Origin: a virus
IMG/VR virus record: IMGVR_UViG_3300042691_034885
Coordinates: 1 to 45,407 of that record
DNA length: 45,407 bases
Direction: 5' to 3' (one strand)
The notes under the pieces are model-generated. The model worked only from the letters and a program-made list of their open reading frames with translations, was not told where the DNA came from and searched no databases. Position numbers and translations under genes: made by a program. Within the stretch, counting starts at the first letter, position 1; each line of letters opens with the position of its first letter. Of the stretch, positions 18,201 through 24,687 are shown in pieces.

Positions 18201-20170
18201 TTTCGATTTCTGGTTTGTGGATTAACAGGTCCATACCCAAATGGTTTTTGTCTTGACAATCCTCGATTTGAAAGCAATCTACCCTGTTCGTTTGTTTCTC
18301 CAAACAAACGGCGTGCTGCGTAGTATTCTGCACGTGCTTCAACTGGGTGGGAAGCCGCATACTCTCCACCCGCAAATGCACGCATTAGTTCTAATTCTTC
18401 CGGTGTATCTGTGACGTTATTTACAACAGCTTCATTGAATGCTTCATAGAAGTTCTCAAGGTCGCGTTTGAGGTCGTTTGAATTGAACATGCCTCGTCCA
18501 CCTGCATACTGACGAGTTTGTAGATTTCGTGCAGCATCCATAACCAGCTGGATACTTGGGCTGTTCAAAGGATTTTGCATGTTGGTGAAATCTATTATCC
18601 AAGCGTTATTTTCTTTTCGCGGTAGCCACTGCGCACCAGCTCCGGTAATTCGTGATGGAGTAAAGCCAGTTGGGGTTACCTGGTATCTCGAGAGACGATT
18701 TACATCAAATCCAAGCGCCTGCATCGCACTTGCAAAGTGTGCGAGATGCCCAACTTCATGTGTCGCCGTATAGTGCATGTCGCCCTGCACGCTGTCCCAG
18801 AAGCCGATTGCGCGTGCATCTGGGTCTCTATTGTCCAGTGATGATGCATATAGAAGTCGTGGGTTTATGCGCATTGCAACATGCACACCACCCTGTGCGG
18901 CATTTCTGCCAGAGGTGAGTTTTTGACCAACTCCGCTAACATAGCGACCCTTATCGTCAATCGCTGGGGGAAAATGGTCAAGAACCATTTGGAATGCATC
19001 ACCCATGTTGTAATCGGTTTCAAATTTAGTGACCCATTTACCAAGTTCTGGGTTGTTTATTATTTCAGCTATCGTTGATTCCCAAAATTGCGTGAATGCA
19101 CGTCTTGCTCGAATACGTTCTTCGAAAGTCATTCCCGCTGGGATGGCCTGTTCAAAGTAGTTAAGTATTTCGTTTTCTGGAAGGTGTGGGAATAGCTGCT
19201 TCATTGCGTTGAGGAAGTTCTCCCGTTTGCGTATGTCGCCAACCACTTCCCCGTTTGGGAGCCTGTCCAGCCCAAGCGCAATGCGCTGGCTTGTTATCTT
19301 CGCCAATTCTGTGGCTCGTTTGCCGCGAGCTAATTTTTCTTTGCGTCCCAACAGGTATGGCTCTGCTTCTGCTGGGGCTCTTCTTGCCGGGTCGTATCTT
19401 CCACCGGTCATTGCGCCGACAATTCGTCCACCGCTTGCCATAAGACTGGATACTTCGTCGTAACCCATATCTATGAAATCTTGTTGGGTTAAATTCGCTA
19501 AATCGCGTGCTCCCTCAAAACCACCACGAGTGCGTTCGCCCATTTGTGCTGAGCTTGTTGCGGCGGCGCCAGCACGTCGTGCCATGCGTCTTGCACCTTG
19601 AGCCATTGTTGCCGGCGATATGACAAAACAGTTGGACATCCGTTGGTCGGTAAATTGGTTAGCAGCTGGTGTCCCTTCAGGGCAGCGCAACTTGTTTTTG
19701 TCATCCACCCATGGTTTCAGGCCGAAGCGACCCATCATTGCTCGCGACAGAAGCGTATCTATTTCGTCTCTGAGTTTTGGCCCGAGTGACTTGGAGTCGA
19801 GTGTTAGGTCGTTGTGCTTAAATTTGACCTTAGGTTTTTTGGTTCTATACTCTGGCATTAAGTCAAAATAGTTTGTATCTATTCTTCTTGGATTACCAAA
19901 CTTGCACAGGTGCATTGATTTACCTGGCGGTATAAGCGGGAGTATGTCGCCCTGTTTCCACGTATTAAGAAATTCTTCATACGGGTTTGCAAACTCTTTT
20001 TCGTTCTGCTTTGCTGGCTTCTCTTCCGCCGCTGGTTTGTCTTCTTTTGTTTCTATTTGTGGTGCAATAAAAACACCAGCGTCTCTTGCCTGAATAGCTC
20101 TCGCTATTGCTTGATTGACAAAATCGCTTTGTTTATAGCCCACTGAAGGTCTCCCAGCGCGAGGCCACAC
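15290..20170 (-). CDS. Polyvalent protein (1626 aa): zincin-like + DEDDh exonuclease + DUF3626/ART-like
   Basis: A multidomain protein. Residues 163-181 hold the shared cysteine module (CPEGTPAANQFTD...C). Residues about 375-625 resemble a zincin metallopeptidase: HEVGH at 471-475, with acidic segments (YEAFNEA about 575, EARAEYYAARR about 611) that could supply the third ligand. Residues about 815-1025 are a DnaQ-fold 3'-5' exonuclease: D823 and E825 in FDYETTG, D922 in APFDKD, H1005 and D1010 in HTADAD form a full DEDDh set. A Pro-rich linker (about 1155-1185) leads to a DUF3626/ART-like domain (about 1235-1460), paralogous to the end of the 1208-residue protein. NITGAM (717-722), ITGRM (771-775) and ITGSM (1069-1073) bracket the exonuclease. 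Virion packaging is inferred; domain presence is seen directly. Confidence 0.85.
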   Translation of the reverse strand: MWPRAGRPSVGYKQSDFVNQAIARAIQARDAGVFIAPQIETKEDKPAAEEKPAKQNEKEFANPYEEFLNTWKQGDILPLIPPGKSMHLCKFGNPRRIDTNYFDLMPEYRTKKPKVKFKHNDLTLDSKSLGPKLRDEIDTLLSRAMMGRFGLKPWVDDKNKLRCPEGTPAANQFTDQRMSNCFVISPATMAQGARRMARRAGAAATSSAQMGERTRGGFEGARDLANLTQQDFIDMGYDEVSSLMASGGRIVGAMTGGRYDPARRAPAEAEPYLLGRKEKLARGKRATELAKITSQRIALGLDRLPNGEVVGDIRKRENFLNAMKQLFPHLPENEILNYFEQAIPAGMTFEERIRARRAFTQFWESTIAEIINNPELGKWVTKFETDYNMGDAFQMVLDHFPPAIDDKGRYVSGVGQKLTSGRNAAQGGVHVAMRINPRLLYASSLDNRDPDARAIGFWDSVQGDMHYTATHEVGHLAHFASAMQALGFDVNRLSRYQVTPTGFTPSRITGAGAQWLPRKENNAWIIDFTNMQNPLNSPSIQLVMDAARNLQTRQYAGGRGMFNSNDLKRDLENFYEAFNEAVVNNVTDTPEELELMRAFAGGEYAASHPVEARAEYYAARRLFGETNEQGRLLSNRGLSRQKPFGYGPVNPQTRNRNYVEDFANAMTSGPQASKPFQKFRAPLSTVRNISGKTPQEVMRDLDNIGRHTFQVRPGTWNITGAMQVGGQAPRVSLHAEHVRRAVRNNETRSRRKRPEQQSWQPLTRDRGATAITGRMAAKKDEIHYPREATYGSFLGEAQKIFGGAKTWEEFKKIYDETEVVYFDYETTGIEHDADGRTVDKGDPVQIGAVRMKGDKVLDRLNVFMKPDKPLGEWSAKYLKDKEGNTLTDDWLSGQVSKLKAHQMLAEFAGENAIFGVQYAPFDKDVLDATLEKLGIQWRPSGYIDTKDVAEHTLPRWTPENPEGPSKLVKEKILEDGTVIPETRKASNGLADITQYLGVDLGSKHHTADADSEAAGKVMAALIDKAIEKNLPTTVLDMNSQGKRVAEAKDRFEKELIEFERFVAEKNAEITGSMSVGRQLASSRASDRKTKQIKEEINKYGGNFGGDTSLKYIDDVKPENTLLGPTAERSTRDQRIAERKSNITQLRALAASFVPNENQPQVAAAAPPGNPPPPDFGPNDPNRSPQWDALSKMAAQEALNGLNPEFYRYLIETNVEELEKDLNAAIMDFHDGLDSQPRTHVNASKLKDVIENGFKNSHQTNRISGLNKVLAKYEADIGIHPDTPAELRPASGIVLHSDEVEREQRDILRFLENSDKSDPERYFPNLVDYPHSRRTRGNNWNFGSAEIILKPGVSDRTAYGNGDLFNNHIEPVSLGSTDIELITRAHVDSSFKTDNRAENIIEHLYNRFKDDHNAYRREKYAISPGRSWEPREALIAGGFDASDIDEVRIQFDSVPENFISNTSEEQGPDFIKNMKRSLIGDNDFEAMGLNEEEKFVVGKILESKPDSYVIPDSLQKQMNRFGADEKDIKLNVDKFVRLRAARDMKDKLEEMGITLSVTNKYGLNIFDPRTFDKNAKKTIAAEDALRQKIIEQIVDIMNERRNAQWMIDGMDDDKKPLIIKYKKPKAQ

Positions 20171-20220
20171 ATTTATGGTTAGCCCGAAGTAATGGTTGGT
20201 ATGACACCAACAATATTACA

Positions 20221-21732
20221 TTATTCCGAATCTAACTGATTCAGTTCCTCTTCGACGGAAAGCATCTGGAATTCCATCAAGTTGGATAGGAAGTCAGATT
20301 CTTCGGAACCCTCGGTTGCGGCCTCAACTGTGGCGGCAGACTTTTCCTGACTCTCTGGACCAGCCCATTTTGTTGGGATGAGGTCTTCGAGCCCGAGGTC
20401 GACAGCACGCTTCATGATGTGAGCTTTTGCTTCTGCTGGATTCTTTGCTCTACCGAATGCCTGGATTGCATTTCTAAGGTCTGCCTCGTCCTTGATTGGG
20501 AAGGAGCCGTCTGCAAGAGCATGTCCGTGCTTAGCGAGCTGCATTCTTGTCTCTTCCGAGTATGCGCGCTTCAGTGCTATTTCTGCTGCTTCTGCTTCAA
20601 TCTCTGAAGCTTCTTCCTGGGTGTATTCGTCATATCCAAGAACTTCTCCGTCAAGAGACACGAAGACATCGTATGACTTGCCATTAATGCCATCGATTTC
20701 TACGGCATAAACATCAAAGCCTTCGAACACGTCTGGCTCAACTGCGACGATATCGCCCTCAACGGACTTGACTGCGATGTCCGCAGCTTCCGTGAAACTA
20801 ATCAGCACTTTATCTTGCAGTGCAGACTTCACCTCAATAACGTCGTTTGACAGAACATGCCATCCCATGACCTCACCTGTTGAACCATCGAAGAAAACTT
20901 CAACTGGCTTTCCGTCTTTTCTTTCAACGTCGACAACGAAGAGGTCGGCTTCATCTGAATAACCAGAGTCGAGGACTTTGCCTCTGAACATGTCTTCTGC
21001 CATTCCTTCAATCTCTATCAGAGCAGGCATTCCCTTTTCGGAAACGCAACCGCCTGGGCAGCTGTCGCAAACATTTGCTCCGCCTGGGTAGACCTTGCGG
21101 TCGAATGCGCATACATATGCTTCTTCGTCAAAATCAGCAGACTTGAAGCCCATTGACTCCATCCGTCTTTTTCTCATTGCGTTACGGTTGTCCTGAGCTG
21201 TTCCAAACATTTTCTCATTTTCCATGTCGGCAGCTTCTTCATACGATTCCTCCATCGGGATGGAACGCTTTCTTGGAGCCATCATTGGAGCGTCTTCCTC
21301 TTCAACGTCTTCCATGTCTTCCATGTCTTCGTCTTCCATGTCTTCGTCTTCCATGTCTTCGTCGTCCATTTCTTCCATTGACGCGGCCTGCATCTTCATT
21401 TTCTTTTTCTTTTGAGGAGCCTGTTGCTGTGCGTAAATTTCTTCAGCATCTTCCTCGTCAATGACATCTTCATCATCTGTCATGACCTTTTCATCAATTT
21501 CAGAATCAACATATTCATCCACTGCTTCAGCTGCAGCCATGCCACTCCGCTTTCTTTTTGGAGCACTTTCTCCCATTTCCGCCATAGCTTTCATCGAAGT
21601 CGCCATTGCGCCACACTTGCCACATACTTTTGCGCCAGCCTTGTAGCCGCACTCAGATGCATCAAGGCCCTTCGCACACTCAACGAGTTCGCCGTCTGAA
21701 TCGATTTTGACGACCGCTGCTTTTTCGCTCAT
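20221..21732 (-). CDS. Acidic scaffold-like protein (503 aa) with Cys motifs and DUF6582-like region
   Basis: Start chosen at ATG 21732: AAGGAG lies 8 bases upstream and ATGA overlaps the preceding stop; the upstream ATG at 21771 would add 13 residues. Residues about 15-40 hold a cysteine cluster (ECGYKAGAKVCGKCGAM). A very acidic Met/Asp/Glu repeat follows (about 120-145). A second cysteine cluster (CAFDRK...NVCDSCPGGC) lies near 210. Next come two similar PepSY-like units (DLFVVDVERKDGKPVEVFFD and DVYAVEIDGINGKSYDVFVS). KHGHALADGSFPIKDEADLR through about residue 440 resembles the phage domain I recall as DUF6582. The acidic, low-complexity character and place after the prohead protease suit a scaffold or capsid-internal protein, but it is not a recognisable HK97 major capsid protein. 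Confidence 0.75.
   Translation of the reverse strand: MSEKAAVVKIDSDGELVECAKGLDASECGYKAGAKVCGKCGAMATSMKAMAEMGESAPKRKRSGMAAAEAVDEYVDSEIDEKVMTDDEDVIDEEDAEEIYAQQQAPQKKKKMKMQAASMEEMDDEDMEDEDMEDEDMEDMEDVEEEDAPMMAPRKRSIPMEESYEEAADMENEKMFGTAQDNRNAMRKRRMESMGFKSADFDEEAYVCAFDRKVYPGGANVCDSCPGGCVSEKGMPALIEIEGMAEDMFRGKVLDSGYSDEADLFVVDVERKDGKPVEVFFDGSTGEVMGWHVLSNDVIEVKSALQDKVLISFTEAADIAVKSVEGDIVAVEPDVFEGFDVYAVEIDGINGKSYDVFVSLDGEVLGYDEYTQEEASEIEAEAAEIALKRAYSEETRMQLAKHGHALADGSFPIKDEADLRNAIQAFGRAKNPAEAKAHIMKRAVDLGLEDLIPTKWAGPESQEKSAATVEAATEGSEESDFLSNLMEFQMLSVEEELNQLDSE
21308..21369 (-). repeat. Tandem 9/15-bp repeat encoding an Asp/Glu/Met tract
   Basis: On the plus strand the unit gtcttccat, often extended to gtcttcgtcttccat, is repeated five times with few changes. 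In the gene it encodes repeated EDMED/DEDME. Copy number could vary by replication slippage without breaking the frame, because units are multiples of three. Confidence 0.8.
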
Positions 21733-22106
21733 TTGTCTTGCTCCTTGTATTGCATCGAACTTGATAGACAACCTTTTGGGTTGCTACAACCACCGCAAGG
21801 TTCCATGCGTTTTGCGCCCGAAACTATGCAGTGATATTTGTTTGAAATTTTCTGTTGCTGTATAGGTTTAGCATAACCTATAGATGGGTTGCTCTGGCTG
21901 ACGTTACGCATTTTGGGGCGTGTAAAACGAGACGATTTAGCCTGAATCGACGTCATCTTTTCTTGTTCAATCCGACCTTCCAGTTCGTCTAACTTGTTAT
22001 TCAGTTTGGATACCAAGTTGGAGTCATTCGCGGCAATTGCCGAATCTCGTTTAAATTCAGTGTTCCTCAACGCATTGAGAAGTAGTTCCATGTTTTTGTT
22101 GGGCAT
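21729..22106 (-). CDS. Small helical protein with C-terminal Cys cluster (125 aa)
   Basis: The N-terminal half is a predicted charged coiled-coil (LVSKLNNKLDELEGRIEQEK). The C-terminal end has CIVSGAKRMEPCGGCSNPKGC, four cysteines spaced like a small zinc or disulfide knot. It begins 6 bases after the protease gene and its stop overlaps the scaffold-like start (ATGA). The cysteine spacing resembles the clusters in the neighbouring acidic protein. No family is recognised. A role in capsid assembly is inferred from position only. Confidence 0.7.
   Translation of the reverse strand: MPNKNMELLLNALRNTEFKRDSAIAANDSNLVSKLNNKLDELEGRIEQEKMTSIQAKSSRFTRPKMRNVSQSNPSIGYAKPIQQQKISNKYHCIVSGAKRMEPCGGCSNPKGCLSSSMQYKEQDK
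21741..21746 (-). promoter_or_regulatory. Strong Shine-Dalgarno AAGGAG before the scaffold-like gene
   Basis: AAGGAG on the minus strand sits 8 bases upstream of ATG 21732 and inside the end of the 125-residue gene. It supports the shorter start and suggests high translation of the acidic protein. Confidence 0.7.
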
Positions 22107-22112
22107 TTTCGG

Positions 22113-24590
22113 CTATCCGCCAAATTTGGCTAGTTCATACACTTCAAGCGGCTGTTGGCCCTCGATTTGCGATATTGCATTGACAAGTGCGTTCACGCCG
22201 TCAACAGTTACGGAGGCTATGCCACTGATTTTGACTCCTTCGTCGTTCGCGATTGCTGAGAATCCGTGATACTCGGCAACTGCATCAATCGCAGATTTAA
22301 CATCGAAAATGAATTCTGGTCGAATATCAATTTGGAATGAATCAATTTCTGTTGATTCAATCTGTAGACCAGACTTTATTTCTAGGTCGTGATGCTCTGA
22401 AATCGATACGTAAACGCTCATGTCGGACTTGCCTCTGGCCCTCCCCGCTCTTTCGAGCACCGCATTCCGTCTGGCACGAAGCACTGCCTGACGCAGGCGC
22501 TTGCGGACTTTTTCTTCCGAGATATTGTTGCGTTTTGCCAGATGGCGAATAGCCGCATCCATTGCACGCTTTGGTGAGCCAGATGGGTTTGATGCATCGT
22601 TTTCAAATTCTCGCAACTGCGACAAAAGATTTTCACCAGGATTTCTTAGGCCCATCGCCCCAGTTACACCGCGGGCAGGAACCTCTCTTGGTGCTGGCTT
22701 TGGCGTCGAGGGTGAAGGAGCAGGACGTGACGGCGCCGGCGCAGGGCTTGGAACGCGGTATGGTCGTGGCTCTTTTTCTGGAACTTCATGAGGTATTTCT
22801 TCTGGTTTTGCAGGCATCCTTGGCGCGACGTATGGCATGTCGTCTTCGCCAGTTGCCGGGTTTGTGACATTGCCATCACTATCGCCATCCCTGCTTGGCT
22901 TACGCATTGAGCTTGCACGTCTTTTAGCCCCACCGATTGCACTACCGAGAGCTTTTTCATTAATTCCTTCAAGTGCTGTCATCAATGCATTTTGTGCTTC
23001 TGGTCCGTACCAGTCCATATTCGGAACTGCAAAACCGTCAGCAAGGAGCTCCACGTCAAACCCATGAGAACCACCAATTTCATTGGCGGCTTCGTACATC
23101 TCCATGTTTTGAGTCTTAACGAAAAGGTGAAGACCCGGGGTTTCATCTTTAAATACTTTCCAAGATTTCATGTTTGATTGTCCAATCTCACAAGTTTTTG
23201 CTCCTCCACAACCGCATCCACAGTCGCCATCATCGTCTCCATGCTTCTCGGCATCTCGACGCATCATCGCTCCGTAGAAGTCTTCACGGCCAACAAAGCG
23301 TTTTGGTTCGCCCTGTATCGCCACTGATGGACCGCCATCAATTGGAAGATAGACAGTTTCTACTCTGACCCTGTTTGGTGGCCCAAACATAAAGTTCTCT
23401 CCGTCTGGGGTGTGCCATGCCGCGCGGATTGTTTGCTTGTCACCATCTTTTTCCAAGTCGAAGATAACCATATTTTCATCTGCTTCGCGGACCGTGACAG
23501 GACCGCCAAAATGCATTCCGAGGTGTCTGGCCAAACCACCCATGCGTCCGTTTATCGGGTTTATCGCATTGCCTCGTCCTGAATAAATCGGCATGTATTT
23601 AACTTCTGATTGTTCATCAGATTTCTTTTTTGTATTTTCGTATCTATCCAATAAACGGCGACCCTTTGCTGCAAGTTTTGCTGCGTCAGATGCATCTTGT
23701 GGCACAGGTTCACCCCATGCGGCTGCGGAAAGAGCGAGTCTTGTTGGGCGCCCCTTCTCATCTTTCATTGGACCTGATGGATTGGTGAAAAATCTCGTTA
23801 GGAATGAACCTTTACGGCGCATCTTTTGCGGAGTATCGGCTGGACCTTTTACTCCTGGTTTTAGGTTGGCACCTTCTGTGCGTCTGAAGTGTGCGCGACC
23901 AGCAGCAGTGAGACCACCCTTTGGGTCCTTGAGCGGAGCGCCCTTTTCTTCAATAGGAACACAATTCGGAACCATTTCGCCGTTTTTGCCGGCCTTCATT
24001 CCAACCTGCTTATACCCAGGCCAACATGGACCATCGGAACCCTTTGATTCAAGCTCCTGTTCATCTGCCTTAATAGAAATTGTTCCGGTCAGTTGATTTG
24101 CGCCATGCAGCACTGGGCTGACTTCGTATAGTTCCACTTCTTTTAGAAGGTTGGCTTTTTTCTGGTTGTCGTATGTTGCGTCAAGTGTTTTATACCCAAT
24201 TGACCATTCTTGTTCTTCGCCGAAAAATTGGATATTACTAAAAGCTTCCTTGCCTCTTTCTGACTTGAGGTTGAATTGCACTCTTGTATACAAGCCGCCG
24301 ACGCCATTTGCTCTCATTTTCGCTGGCAGGCGTGGGTCCTGTGGGCCGACTTCATAAATATCAAGGACCTTGCCGATTGGCTCATTCCAGTTGTGGCCCC
24401 ATACAACACGGGGTTTTCTGCGTCTAAGGGACGCATCAAAACATCCTGGAAGACATATATCCCCAACGCTGTCTTTGTTGCCTATCGCAGCAGTAAAGCA
24501 CTCAACTATTCCAAGTGCTTCATTCGTGCTGATTAAGCCTGGAATTGATTTGTACTGAGTTTCAGTAAAAGTTTCAGTAAAGTTGGTCAT
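22113..24590 (-). CDS. HK97-type prohead maturation protease, multidomain fusion (825 aa)
   Basis: Residues about 10-165 match the S78 prohead protease family: H66 in WGHNWNEPIGK, S130 in EWSIGYK and E156 in LYEVSP are the likely catalytic triad. Typical family members are about 200-250 residues, so this is a large fusion. Then come a cysteine module (PCWPGYKQVGMK...VPNC, 179-200), a DUF6321-like region (KDPKGGLTAAGRAHFRRTEG to about 315), an alpha/beta region with a CGCGCGGAKTC cluster (447-457), an Asp-rich loop (DGDSDGNV, 558-565), a Pro-rich linker, GVTGAM (641-646) and C-terminal helices plus an alpha/beta domain. The protease matures the capsid by cutting scaffold and other proteins inside the prohead. 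The 97-base gap to the portal contains no gene. Domain names other than the protease are from memory. Confidence 0.85.
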   Translation of the reverse strand: MTNFTETFTETQYKSIPGLISTNEALGIVECFTAAIGNKDSVGDICLPGCFDASLRRRKPRVVWGHNWNEPIGKVLDIYEVGPQDPRLPAKMRANGVGGLYTRVQFNLKSERGKEAFSNIQFFGEEQEWSIGYKTLDATYDNQKKANLLKEVELYEVSPVLHGANQLTGTISIKADEQELESKGSDGPCWPGYKQVGMKAGKNGEMVPNCVPIEEKGAPLKDPKGGLTAAGRAHFRRTEGANLKPGVKGPADTPQKMRRKGSFLTRFFTNPSGPMKDEKGRPTRLALSAAAWGEPVPQDASDAAKLAAKGRRLLDRYENTKKKSDEQSEVKYMPIYSGRGNAINPINGRMGGLARHLGMHFGGPVTVREADENMVIFDLEKDGDKQTIRAAWHTPDGENFMFGPPNRVRVETVYLPIDGGPSVAIQGEPKRFVGREDFYGAMMRRDAEKHGDDDGDCGCGCGGAKTCEIGQSNMKSWKVFKDETPGLHLFVKTQNMEMYEAANEIGGSHGFDVELLADGFAVPNMDWYGPEAQNALMTALEGINEKALGSAIGGAKRRASSMRKPSRDGDSDGNVTNPATGEDDMPYVAPRMPAKPEEIPHEVPEKEPRPYRVPSPAPAPSRPAPSPSTPKPAPREVPARGVTGAMGLRNPGENLLSQLREFENDASNPSGSPKRAMDAAIRHLAKRNNISEEKVRKRLRQAVLRARRNAVLERAGRARGKSDMSVYVSISEHHDLEIKSGLQIESTEIDSFQIDIRPEFIFDVKSAIDAVAEYHGFSAIANDEGVKISGIASVTVDGVNALVNAISQIEGQQPLEVYELAKFGG

Positions 24591-24687
24591 ATTTATGCGC
24601 TTTCGAAGAACCGTAGTGACAATGATAAGCGCAACATCCCCTTCTGTGGCATAAGAATTGGGGATTAATGGCGAGTTTACTTAAAGT

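Noticed and set aside
21308-21369. Tandem short repeats as a possible CRISPR array
   Set aside because: Units are 9-15 bases, contiguous, in frame and encode an acidic tract; there are no spacers.
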